DNA from: JAGVPT01 sp964439265
Lineage (GTDB): Bacteria > Bacteroidota > Ignavibacteria > UBA10030 > UBA8401
DNA length: 16,789 nt
Assembly (NCBI GenBank): GCA_964439265.1
Contig: CAYTOA010000070.1
Span: 1 to 16,789 of the forward strand
Direction of reading: 5' to 3'
In this document: positions 7,167 to 14,547 of the stretch, in pieces
How positions within the stretch are numbered: the stretch's first letter is position 1
Layout of the letters: the number at the start of each line of letters is the position of its first letter
The notes under the pieces: model-generated
The model's input: the letters and a program-made list of their open reading frames with translations, nothing else
Told to the model about the DNA's origin: nothing
Databases searched by the model: none
Made by a program: the position numbers and the translations under genes

Positions 7167-8530
7167 CACCAAGACCGTTGTTCTTGGGGCTCGAGAATAT
7201 GCGCCTGGTATGCCGCAACCATTCCGAATCCTATGCCAATGAAAAGGAACAATCTCACGATGTCAGCACTCATCAGAAACGATGCAATGAGCCCGATAAA
7301 CAAACCTATCAAAAAACCTCTGTCAGGATCTCCGTGCTGAAGAGAATGCGCCGTCTTGCGAGACAGGCGAATCATTTTGTAGATACAGTTCCAATAGACC
7401 GCTGTGCCAATGACCCCGAGTTTGAGCAGTTGCTCAACAATCCAAAGATGTGCGATATAGAAACGCGACTGGAACGCAAACCCGGAGCCCCCATCGGGCA
7501 AGAGGCGCGCAAAGCTGTCATCCCACCATGCACCCAAGCCCAACCCTTGAAGTATCGCACCCTCAACAATGATCCGGTGCGAGATGTTGAGTATTTCAAG
7601 AGTTCGGGTGGCATTGGATCGGTCGCCACTTGTAGACCAATCGAATATCGATAGGATCTTGTAGCCGACAGCGTATTCCAAAAATCGCGGAAATACGGCG
7701 AGCACTACGACAACCAGAGAAATGGTAACGGCAGCACCCGCCAGGATGAAACGAATTCGTTGCCGCTTCTGCAGCTCGAAAAACACCAGAATCGAACAAA
7801 AGAAAATTATCACGTAGAGGGTTCTACCAACGCCGAGGAGTGTATGGCCGAGGTAGAGCACCATCGGAATCGGCATCAGTAATTTCGCGATGACGTTTCC
7901 GCCGCGCTGAAAAATGTAACAGAGCATCGGGAAAAAAATAAGAGGGAAAACCATATTATCTGAACTTTGTGTTGCGCGCAAAGCGAATTCACCAAACATC
8001 TTGACATCGCCGGAGAATATTCGTGAGACAATCAGAATATTTTTGATACTGAATGACAAGATGAGCCACCACATGAAAACCTTCCACTTTTTTTTTGAAT
8101 CCACAAGATGGAATGTGATGAAAAAAAATCCGAGCATGTAGATGGTATGCTGAAAATCCTCCAAAATCCTCATGAGAGGGTAATCGTAGAAGAACGCATA
8201 GATGAAACCGATGACGGCGGCAACGGAATACACACAGGCGATCCACAACAGGTAGCGGTGATAATCTGTAGTCTTGATAACGACGCGAAGCATGACGATC
8301 ACCGTTGTGATGAGCACTAATACGAGAGCAATATGGCCGAGGACATTAAAGCCGAGAAATTTCATCGTATAGATGGTCGGTGCTTCTATAGTAGTGTTCA
8401 GCGAGATAACGACATCGTCGGAATAGAGTATGACTGCCACAGCAACGAGGTAAAGAACAAAGCCTATGATCGAGAGGAGGCGCTCTAAAGTATTCATGCC
8501 GCTCTCCCGTTCGTTTGCGTCGCCAGCCAT
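7166..8530 (-). CDS. wzy: Wzy-type polysaccharide polymerase (O-antigen ligase/polymerase family)
   Basis: 454 residues from the ATG at 8530, which overlaps the upstream TAA (TAATG) and has GAAGG at 8538-8542 with 7 nt spacing. About 11 hydrophobic helices by eye. GVGRTLYVIIF carries the single arginine found in the Wzy_C/WaaL core. A long polar loop follows (SGDRSNATRTLEILNISH through GLGLGAWWDD, then AHLWIVEQLLKLGVIG), the usual large periplasmic loop ahead of the last helices. By family it joins lipid-linked repeat units in the periplasm. A WaaL-type ligase cannot be excluded by sequence, but location between PCP and flippase genes favours a polymerase. Two homopolymers, A9 (coding strand, 8088-8096) and T8 (8121-8128), lie 24 bp apart inside the gene. 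Confidence 0.78.
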   Translation of the reverse strand: MAGDANERESGMNTLERLLSIIGFVLYLVAVAVILYSDDVVISLNTTIEAPTIYTMKFLGFNVLGHIALVLVLITTVIVMLRVVIKTTDYHRYLLWIACVYSVAAVIGFIYAFFYDYPLMRILEDFQHTIYMLGFFFITFHLVDSKKKWKVFMWWLILSFSIKNILIVSRIFSGDVKMFGEFALRATQSSDNMVFPLIFFPMLCYIFQRGGNVIAKLLMPIPMVLYLGHTLLGVGRTLYVIIFFCSILVFFELQKRQRIRFILAGAAVTISLVVVVLAVFPRFLEYAVGYKILSIFDWSTSGDRSNATRTLEILNISHRIIVEGAILQGLGLGAWWDDSFARLLPDGGSGFAFQSRFYIAHLWIVEQLLKLGVIGTAVYWNCIYKMIRLSRKTAHSLQHGDPDRGFLIGLFIGLIASFLMSADIVRLFLFIGIGFGMVAAYQAHILEPQEQRSW

Positions 8531-9729
8531 TATAAAACCTTCGATATTCGCCACGGTAATGCTGCGCGGACTGCAGCCCATTCGGTCGAGCGGTTCGTTC
8601 TGAGATATGAAAGATACTCACGCCACGTAATAATAAGAAACGAAATAAGAAGGCTAATAAAGCCAGCGAGACCCACCAGGAGGCGTTTGTTGGGCTTGTC
8701 GGCCTTTTCGGGCGGGACAGCACGATCTAAAACCATAACGATTGGAAGATCCTTTTGTTCTTCGATTTTCGCCTGCTCATACAAGGGAACAAGATACTCA
8801 TAGATCTTTTGCTGAATCAACACATCTCGGTAAGCCCGAAGGTAGTTGAGTCCGACTTGCGGCACCGCGGCAAGTTTTTTATTCAATTCCTCAAGCTCAA
8901 TACGCATTTGTTCCAATTGCGGGCTCTTGCCGGATACGTTTCTTTCCATCACGGAGATGGCAATTTCTGTTTTGGACCTTGTTGCGTATAGTTCGGCAAT
9001 CGCCTTCAACGCTTCTTGAGCTTCAGCAGGAATAATAAGTGATGAATTCGTTTCCTGAAAGTGTTTCAGATCTTCCTCTGCCTGCTTCAGGTTTGCCTTT
9101 GTGTCGTCAACCCTCTTACCAATGAATTCCCGGTTTGACCGCGAATGTTCGCCCGTCATTTTCACGTTAATTTGGTCGAGCATTTGGACAAAATAGTTCG
9201 CCATATCCGCGGCGCGAATCGGATCTTTGTCCCAAACGTCGATGATGATGCTGCCATCGTCCTTAGGAGTAAATTCACAATTGGCACGAAGTTCCTTCAC
9301 CGCAGTCTCGAGGGATTGGTTCTTGATCTTATAGTTGTTCATCAAGTCGAATTCGCTGACGAGGCTTTCCATTGACGACCTGCTGTTAAGGATCGCCAAA
9401 TCATCAAAGCTCTGCTTGTTCCCCAATTTGCCGATTGGGAGTGATGTGAGAGATTTCATCAGCATCGATCCTCCGGCGAGGTTCGAAAGCATGTCGTCGT
9501 TTTCAGCAGGTAATACCACAGTGGAGGCTTTATACCATTTCGGCAACAAGAAACTTACAACAATGACTGTGCTGGTGATGACGACAAAGTTCAAGAGGAT
9601 GAGTTTCTTCCACTTCAATATAAGCGATACAATCTTCAGAACATTCAGAGACTGCGCCTCCGTGACTTTTGCCTGCTGTTCTCCTCTGATCGTGGAGGGA
9701 ATTTCACCGAGCGAGTTGAGGTCTTCCAT
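8530..9729 (-). CDS. wzz: Wzz-like polysaccharide co-polymerase (chain-length determinant), no kinase domain
   Basis: 399 residues. Two membrane helices (about 42-62 and 349-369) bracket a periplasmic domain, the defining Wzz/PCP layout. The N-terminal Wzz domain spans about 25-120. A helical, charge-rich region (about 205-285) is likely coiled coil. A GNVR-like stretch follows (YLRAYRDVLIQQKIYEYLVP, 296-315). The proline-rich segment VLDRAVPPEKADKP (333-346) just before the second helix is typical. Only about 30 residues follow that helix, with no Walker motif or tyrosine cluster, so there is no fused BY-kinase. Role by family: forms an inner-membrane oligomer that sets polymer length and contacts Wzy and, in export systems, Wza. 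It starts with AGAAGGA five bases before the ATG, after a 187-bp gap from wza. Confidence 0.88.
   Translation of the reverse strand: MEDLNSLGEIPSTIRGEQQAKVTEAQSLNVLKIVSLILKWKKLILLNFVVITSTVIVVSFLLPKWYKASTVVLPAENDDMLSNLAGGSMLMKSLTSLPIGKLGNKQSFDDLAILNSRSSMESLVSEFDLMNNYKIKNQSLETAVKELRANCEFTPKDDGSIIIDVWDKDPIRAADMANYFVQMLDQINVKMTGEHSRSNREFIGKRVDDTKANLKQAEEDLKHFQETNSSLIIPAEAQEALKAIAELYATRSKTEIAISVMERNVSGKSPQLEQMRIELEELNKKLAAVPQVGLNYLRAYRDVLIQQKIYEYLVPLYEQAKIEEQKDLPIVMVLDRAVPPEKADKPNKRLLVGLAGFISLLISFLIITWREYLSYLRTNRSTEWAAVRAALPWRISKVL
8538..8542 (-). promoter_or_regulatory. Ribosome binding site for the wzy start
   Basis: GAAGG on the minus strand, inside the last codons of wzz, lies 7 nt before the ATG at 8530. 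Together with the TAATG overlap it decides for this start over an upstream in-frame ATG at 8581. Confidence 0.6.
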
Positions 9730-9916
9730 CTTTTCCTTCTTTTCCTGTCATTATTGGCTTGCCAAAACTCTTCCTGATTTATCTGTAAACAATATTTGAT
9801 CCCGTGATTCTAGCCACTGGAATCCGTTGATACTCCTAGTAACGAACTTGCTCACATGCCTGAGGTAAGATTTGTACTCACATCGAAACGATAACCCTTA
9901 ACCCGCACGTGTGGCC
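9730..9916 (-). other. Intergenic leader between wza and wzz
   Basis: 187 bp, the largest gap inside the polysaccharide operon. Near the wzz start it holds AGAAGGA (ribosome site, about 9734-9740). A TAGAAT at 9807-9812 (minus strand) resembles a -10 box, but no good -35 box lies 16 to 18 bp upstream. A CACGTG palindrome lies just after the wza stop. I see no terminator. It could carry an internal promoter that lets wzz and downstream genes be expressed apart from wza. Confidence 0.4.
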
Positions 9917-11641
9917 TTACTTCTTTGTCTGCAATACCAACACAACTAACGTGGCCAATGTCCCTAGAATGCCAAACATTTGACTGTATAACTGTATATA
10001 ATATGTGAACGGTCTGTATGGCTCTTTCGGCACCCAGATACAATCCCCTTCCTCAATCGTCGTTTCACCGGGTGAAAGCCACTGTTTTGAGCTCGCCTTG
10101 ATAATTCGGATATCTCCTCTCACACCCTCGTCTGCCACTCCCCCTGCTCTCTCAATGTAATACTTGTAATTTTGATCCTTCACAAAAGTGATATGACCCG
10201 GCTTCACGACCTGCCCAAACACATAAATTGTTTGAACCTTTGGTGCAATGACAATACGGTCGCCATCCCGGAGGAACACATCCTTAGTCTTATCATGCTG
10301 TCTGAAAAGAGAGACAAAATCTACTACGACAAGCTCACCGTTGATCTGAATTTCATTCTCGATCCGAAAGTAAGTGCTGTCTTCTTGAAATGTCGAACCG
10401 CGAGTTCGATCAAGTTGATCAGCCTTTGCATTTTCAGAGGGCATGGAATTTCGAATAATCCTCGAAGCCTCCAGTGAGGCAGTTTCTTTTAGTCCGCCCG
10501 CGCACTGAATAACGTCGGATAGCTTTGACGAGTCCCGTGTGATGGGATAGTAACCTTGATAGACAACTTCCCCTTCTACTTTGACTTTGTAATCGCGCTG
10601 CAATTCATTTTTTTCCCTTACCACAATGCGGTCCCCTCTCCGCAGCAAAATATTAGGTGACATAGCCCCCGCAATCGCTCTTATGTCCACTACCATTGTC
10701 TGCAACGTATTCCCTTCCGGGTCTGTCCGCGAAATCGCTACCTGACTGCTATCTGCGAGCGGAGAGCAGCCGCGCGCAATCAGCAACATCGATATTAAAC
10801 TATCGCCGTCGACATACTCGTAATCGCCTTCTTCATTGACGGCTCCATACACCCCGATAAAATCTCTCTCAATATTTTTGGCCGGTACAATCACGACATC
10901 ACCATCGCGAAGGAGGGGGTTACATTTACCATCCTTTATGGCTATGAATCTTTCAATGTCGGCCATTGATTCTGTTCCGTCTTTATGACGAATTTTCACG
11001 TTCCTCCGCGACCCCTCCACAGTCAACTTATGAGTCACTTCACTCGTCAGCTTCATCGTCTGTGTGGTCCCATTGGTCTCGCTCATCGCCTTCAATATCT
11101 CATCGGTTTTGCTCTTCGCGAAAGATATTGCATCTTGAGCTCTTTCTGTCGCCTGCACATAGACTGTATTTTCTATGAAGCCGAAACCGGTAACCCTCAC
11201 CGCAAACATTCTTGGATTCAATAGTGTAAGAGTGGCATACCCGCTAATATACTTTTCCCGAATCTCGGCTACAACTTTCCTCTTTGCTTGATCAAGATGC
11301 AATCCTGCAATGGAAACTTCACCGACGGTTGGAATAATAATAGACCCTTCCGGAGTAACCGTTAGCTGCAGGCTAAGCGGCGGACTGATCCAAATATTAA
11401 CGCTGTACACGTCTCCTGGACCTACGATATATTCCTTCGGGTCCACCGGACCGTCCATTACAGACATTTTGAGATTTTGCGTGCTTTGCTGGTACTGGGT
11501 CTGGATTTGGAGCTGATCTTTTTGAGTAAAGGGATCGTCTTTCTTATCACTCAACTGCGCCAGCAAAAATGAGGGGGCCGCGCAACTAACCCAAACTATC
11601 ATGAGAAGGTTTCTTGCTAACTTTAAGTTCATTGTCATCAT
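9917..11641 (-). CDS. wza: Wza-like polysaccharide export protein with SLBB domains
   Basis: 574 residues. A signal peptide is evident (charged start, hydrophobic 11-27, likely cut after LLA at 28). There is a cysteine at 20 but no proper lipobox, so it does not look like a lipoprotein, unlike E. coli Wza. The Poly_export domain is at about 68-135 (YIVGPGDVYSVNIW). SLBB-like repeats follow, around 148-254, 261-342, 351-465 and 472-538, recognisable from recurring xVxGxVxxxGxY starts and RxGDxIxV ends (LRDGDVVIVP, LRRGDRIVV, LRDGDRIVIAP). A hydrophobic helix (549-571) closes the protein. By family it forms the periplasmic/outer-membrane channel for the polymer. ATGs at 11641, 11638 and 11632 are all possible starts. 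It begins one base after the wecB stop. Confidence 0.9.
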   Translation of the reverse strand: MMTMNLKLARNLLMIVWVSCAAPSFLLAQLSDKKDDPFTQKDQLQIQTQYQQSTQNLKMSVMDGPVDPKEYIVGPGDVYSVNIWISPPLSLQLTVTPEGSIIIPTVGEVSIAGLHLDQAKRKVVAEIREKYISGYATLTLLNPRMFAVRVTGFGFIENTVYVQATERAQDAISFAKSKTDEILKAMSETNGTTQTMKLTSEVTHKLTVEGSRRNVKIRHKDGTESMADIERFIAIKDGKCNPLLRDGDVVIVPAKNIERDFIGVYGAVNEEGDYEYVDGDSLISMLLIARGCSPLADSSQVAISRTDPEGNTLQTMVVDIRAIAGAMSPNILLRRGDRIVVREKNELQRDYKVKVEGEVVYQGYYPITRDSSKLSDVIQCAGGLKETASLEASRIIRNSMPSENAKADQLDRTRGSTFQEDSTYFRIENEIQINGELVVVDFVSLFRQHDKTKDVFLRDGDRIVIAPKVQTIYVFGQVVKPGHITFVKDQNYKYYIERAGGVADEGVRGDIRIIKASSKQWLSPGETTIEEGDCIWVPKEPYRPFTYYIQLYSQMFGILGTLATLVVLVLQTKK

Positions 11642-11642
11642 C

Positions 11643-12764
11643 TCAGTTTAGTAAAACTTTTTCTACAATGACTTTAGCGATTCTCTCCGCCGCTTTTCCG
11701 TCCCATAATTCAGGGACGTGACCCTTTTTGTATTTGCCTTGAAAAACTGTCTCGGACTCAATCGCAGTTTTTGCATAATCGAATCCCATCAACATATTCG
11801 TCCCCTCAGAAACAGTGACCGGCCTCTCGGTGTTTTCGCGCATTGTAAAACAAGGAATTCCCAGGTACGTCGCCTCTTCCTGAATTCCCCCGGAATCCGT
11901 AATAGCGAGTGAAGCCGATTCGAGCAGGCAAAGAAAATCCAGGTACCCCAGAGGATCGCAGAGAATCAAGTTTGCGTTCGAAAGCAGCTTTTCACCCAGC
12001 ATGAATTCACCGATCATCTTGCGGGTCCGGGGGTGGACAGGAAAAACTACCGGATGACGTTTTGCAATTTCCCCGAGCATGGAAAGAACGCGCGCAAGGT
12101 TCTCCGCGGCATCGACATTACTCGGCCGGTGCAGAGTGACGACTGCGTATCGTTTTCCCTCAATACCGAGAGTCCTTCGTATGGTCGAACGCTCTGCTTT
12201 CTCCTTAAAGTGGATCAGGGAATCGATCATCACGTTCCCGACAAAAAACACTTTTGAATCCGGGATCCCCTCGGTGTGCAGATTTACCAATCCGCTTCGC
12301 TCAGAAACAAAGAGAAGGTCTGCGATCGAATCCGTAATGATGCGGTTGATCTCTTCGGGCATCGTACGGTCGAAACTCCGCAGACCAGCTTCAACATGGG
12401 CAATTGGAATGAGGAGCTTTGAACAGACAAGCGAACACGCCACTGTCGAATTCACATCCCCCACGACGACGACCATGTCCGGCTTTTCTGCGAGCACGAT
12501 TTTTTCGAACTCAACCATCACTTTTGCGGTCTGCACCGCATGCGATCCAGAGCCGATGCCGAGGTAGACGTCGGGATGCGGCAGTTCCAGGTCGTCAAAA
12601 AATACTTTAGACATGTTCGGATCATAATGCTGGCCGGTATGCACGATGCGATGTGATATCGACGGATACTTTTGAAACGCTTTGTGCAGCGGAGCGATTT
12701 TCATGAAATTCGGACGTGCGCCGACAACACTAAGTACTTTTCGGGAAGTGGTGGATGTGTTCAC
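11643..12764 (-). CDS. wecB: UDP-N-acetylglucosamine 2-epimerase, non-hydrolysing (WecB/MnaA)
   Basis: 373 residues, the usual family length. It interconverts UDP-GlcNAc and UDP-ManNAc in the cytoplasm. Motifs in order: GARPNFMKIAPL (15-26), HTGQHYD (42-48), GDVNST (102-107, D103), HVEAGLRSFDR (123-133, E125), PEEINR (136-141), TLHRPSN (210-216, H212), HPRTRK (244-249), DSGGIQEEA (290-298) and RENTERPVTVSEGTN (309-323). D103, E125, E137 and H212 occupy the positions of the catalytic residues of E. coli WecB. The start is GTG at 12764, with AAGGA about 13 nt upstream, and one base after the rmlB stop. No ManNAc dehydrogenase (WecC) is in the window, so the product may be used as ManNAc or be oxidised by an enzyme encoded elsewhere. 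Confidence 0.95.
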   Translation of the reverse strand: MNTSTTSRKVLSVVGARPNFMKIAPLHKAFQKYPSISHRIVHTGQHYDPNMSKVFFDDLELPHPDVYLGIGSGSHAVQTAKVMVEFEKIVLAEKPDMVVVVGDVNSTVACSLVCSKLLIPIAHVEAGLRSFDRTMPEEINRIITDSIADLLFVSERSGLVNLHTEGIPDSKVFFVGNVMIDSLIHFKEKAERSTIRRTLGIEGKRYAVVTLHRPSNVDAAENLARVLSMLGEIAKRHPVVFPVHPRTRKMIGEFMLGEKLLSNANLILCDPLGYLDFLCLLESASLAITDSGGIQEEATYLGIPCFTMRENTERPVTVSEGTNMLMGFDYAKTAIESETVFQGKYKKGHVPELWDGKAAERIAKVIVEKVLLN

Positions 12765-12765
12765 G

Positions 12766-13797
12766 TCAAACCAGTTCCTTTTTTAACCGCCCGGAATATT
12801 GTTTTGAATAATACTGCTGGTATTCCCCGGAGATGATCCTCTGCCACCACGCCTTGTTCTTAAGATACCATTGTATCGTCTCATGGATCCCCTTCTCGAA
12901 CGCATGCCCCGGCTCCCATCCCAGATCTCTTTTGATCTTATCGGCATCAATCGCATACCTGCGGTCGTGACCCAGCCTGTCTTCTACAAAGCTGATCAAC
13001 GAATCCGGCTTGCCCAGCTCGAGCAGGATCATCTTGACGATTTCGATATTTTGCTTTTCGTTGTTGCCGCCGATGTTGTAGGTTTCGCCGTTCTTCCCGT
13101 TGTGCAAAACTGCGTCAAGAGCGGAACAATGGTCTTCCACGAATAGCCAATCGCGCACATTCAAGCCGTCGCCGTAAACGGGAAGTGGCATGTCGTTGAG
13201 TGCGTTGGCGATCATAAGGGGGATCAGCTTTTCGGGAAACTGGTACGGTCCGTAATTATTCGAACATCGGGTGACAGTGACTGGCGTTTGAAACGTGTGA
13301 AAATACGCCAGGGCTAACAGGTCCGACGATGCTTTGCTTGCTGAATAGGGGCTGTTGGGGTGCAGCGGCGTCGACTCGCTAAATTTTCCGGACGTGCCTA
13401 ACGAGCCATAGACTTCGTCCGTCGAGACGTGAACAAACCGTTGGACGCCGAATTGCCTCGCCGCTTCGAGCAGGATAGTTGTGCCGAGAACATTGGTTTG
13501 GACAAAGACTGCCGGGCCGAGGATGCTCCGATCGACGTGAGATTCCGCCGCAAAATGAACGACAGCATCGATCGAATATTTTTGGAAGATTTTCCCAACG
13601 TTTTCCTTGTCGCAAATATCCCCTTTCTCAAAGTAATACCGGGGACTCAGGTCAACACCCTTTAAATTCTCAAGATTTCCTGCATAGGTCAACGCGTCGT
13701 AATTGACAATGCGGTACTCAGGCCAGCGCTGCATCAAGTAATGGATGAAATTACTCCCGATGAAACCCGCTCCGCCTGTCACAAGGATATTCTTCAT
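12766..13797 (-). CDS. rmlB: dTDP-glucose 4,6-dehydratase (RmlB/RfbB)
   Basis: 343 residues, complete. It converts dTDP-glucose to dTDP-4-dehydro-6-deoxyglucose, the branch point to rhamnose and other deoxysugars. The NAD-binding TGGAGFIGSN is at 7-16. The catalytic set is clear: STDEVYG (125-131, with D127 and E128) and YSASK (151-155, Y151 and K155). HFAAESHVDRS (81-91), CSNNYGPYQFPEKLIPL (178-194), GDGLNVRDW (209-217) and DRLGHDRRYAID (273-284) are all diagnostic of RmlB rather than of general epimerases. I chose ATG 13797 because the family starts MKNILVTGGAGFIG; an in-frame TTG at 13809 adds four residues and overlaps the previous stop. It follows the RmlC-like gene by 8 bases. Confidence 0.96.
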   Translation of the reverse strand: MKNILVTGGAGFIGSNFIHYLMQRWPEYRIVNYDALTYAGNLENLKGVDLSPRYYFEKGDICDKENVGKIFQKYSIDAVVHFAAESHVDRSILGPAVFVQTNVLGTTILLEAARQFGVQRFVHVSTDEVYGSLGTSGKFSESTPLHPNSPYSASKASSDLLALAYFHTFQTPVTVTRCSNNYGPYQFPEKLIPLMIANALNDMPLPVYGDGLNVRDWLFVEDHCSALDAVLHNGKNGETYNIGGNNEKQNIEIVKMILLELGKPDSLISFVEDRLGHDRRYAIDADKIKRDLGWEPGHAFEKGIHETIQWYLKNKAWWQRIISGEYQQYYSKQYSGRLKKELV

Positions 13798-13805
13798 CCG
13801 ATCAA

Positions 13806-14279
13806 TCAATCTAATTGGAATACTGTGTCGGTGCGATTTTCGTGCCGGATCTCGTCAACCCGCTCTTTCTTTCCTTTGCCGGCAAAAAGTCTGTTAGGCA
13901 AATTCACAACCGTTCCGTCGACGGCCCCGATGTTTTTATAGGCGTGAACAACCCCCGCGGGAACGATCACGGATTTCGGCGCATCTTCACCCGCGATAAA
14001 TACAAATTTATTTTGAAAGGTCGGCGAGTTCTTTCTGCTGTCCCACAAGTAGATCTTGAAATTTGAGGGGCCGATAAATGCAAACATGTCAGCCTGATCC
14101 GCGTGTTCATGCGGCCCGCGGGCAATGCCGGGGCGCGTCACGGAGATGTACGACATCACGGGCATGAATTGCTGGTCGACTTCGTCTTCGCGAAACAACT
14201 CTGCCAGCCATCCCCGGTCATCAACAAATTTTTTCAGATCCCGGATGATGACGTCATGAATTTTTCCTTCCTGAAACAT
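13806..14279 (-). CDS. RmlC-like cupin epimerase (short dTDP-4-dehydrorhamnose 3,5-epimerase family)
   Basis: 157 residues from ATG 14279, chosen because AAGG at 14285-14288 is then spaced 5 nt; ATG 14282 is too close to it, and TTG 14306 gives an extension with no ribosome site. It is a cupin of the RmlC family: VDDRGWLAELFRED (19-32), TRPGIARGPHEHADQADMFA (48-67), KIYLWDSR (75-82), SVIVPAGVVHAYKN (103-116) and VDEIRHE (141-147). The sugar-epimerase histidine region reads RGPHEH rather than the classical RGLHxQ, and the protein is shorter than standard RmlC (about 180). It may epimerise C3/C5, or only one carbon, of the RmlB product. RmlA and RmlD are absent from the window. As first gene of the polysaccharide operon it follows the putative promoter. 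Confidence 0.83.
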   Translation of the reverse strand: MFQEGKIHDVIIRDLKKFVDDRGWLAELFREDEVDQQFMPVMSYISVTRPGIARGPHEHADQADMFAFIGPSNFKIYLWDSRKNSPTFQNKFVFIAGEDAPKSVIVPAGVVHAYKNIGAVDGTVVNLPNRLFAGKGKKERVDEIRHENRTDTVFQLD

Positions 14280-14284
14280 CATTT

Positions 14285-14288
14285 CCTT
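14285..14288 (-). promoter_or_regulatory. Ribosome binding site deciding the start of the RmlC-like gene
   Basis: AAGG on the minus strand lies 5 nt before ATG 14279 and only 2 nt before ATG 14282, so it favours 14279. The TTG at 14306 has no such site at good spacing. Confidence 0.5.
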
Positions 14289-14339
14289 ACCGTATCGTAT
14301 GGACAAGAAGTACGCCGACCTCTCAACAAGATAAGTGTT

Positions 14340-14368
14340 AATCTACGAAAACCGTCGTGAAAAATCAA
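14340..14368 (-). promoter_or_regulatory. Putative sigma70-type promoter for the polysaccharide operon
   Basis: On the minus strand TTGATT (14363-14368) and TAGATT (14340-14345) are separated by 17 bp, each matching 4 of 6 consensus bases. Transcription would begin near 14333, giving a leader of about 50 nt before the RmlC-like ATG. Position at the head of the operon supports it; the weak match and the possibility of a different consensus in the Bacteroidota keep confidence low. Confidence 0.35.
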
Positions 14369-14395
14369 CGAACAATGACGCTAAGTCGTTAATAG

Positions 14396-14441
14396 ATAAA
14401 GCGATCGTGAAATTGAAGCGCACTCGATTATCGCGCTTTAT
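14396..14441. repeat. Imperfect inverted repeat in the argS downstream region
   Basis: ATAAAGCG (14396-14403) is repeated inverted as CGCTTTAT (14434-14441) with a 30-nt loop. A competing stem uses AAGCGC (14416-14421) with GCGCTT (14433-14438) and an 11-nt loop. The two stems share the right arm, so they exclude each other. No T-run follows on either strand, so it is not a standard terminator; it could be a processing or Rho-related structure after argS, an operator, or chance. Confidence 0.35.
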
Positions 14442-14547
14442 TCAGATGAGAAAGGCCGAGAAAAAAGGTAGCATTTGAGATGGGACGTTATTCCTCTTGA
14501 GTTGGAGATGCTGAACAAATATACACATCGCCGCGGACAGAATCAAC

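Larger units (their letters stand above)
14280..14547 (-). other. Intergenic region between argS and the polysaccharide operon
   Basis: 268 bp without a supported gene. It holds a candidate promoter (14340-14368) and an imperfect inverted repeat (14396-14441). No hairpin followed by a T-run is evident after argS on the minus strand; the T-rich stretch near 14461-14466 (TTTTTT on the minus strand) lacks a convincing stem before it. The minus-strand T-rich tract and A+T-rich sequence differ from the more GC-rich argS. Confidence 0.7.

Noticed and set aside
9904..9915. CACGTG-centred near-palindrome just after the wza stop as a terminator
   Set aside because: It leaves no loop and has no T-run, so it cannot act as an intrinsic terminator; a six-base palindrome is expected by chance.
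12079..12567. Plus-strand open frame of 162 codons inside wecB
   Set aside because: Antisense to a gene with all catalytic motifs of WecB; product Ser/Arg/Thr-rich and unlike any family.
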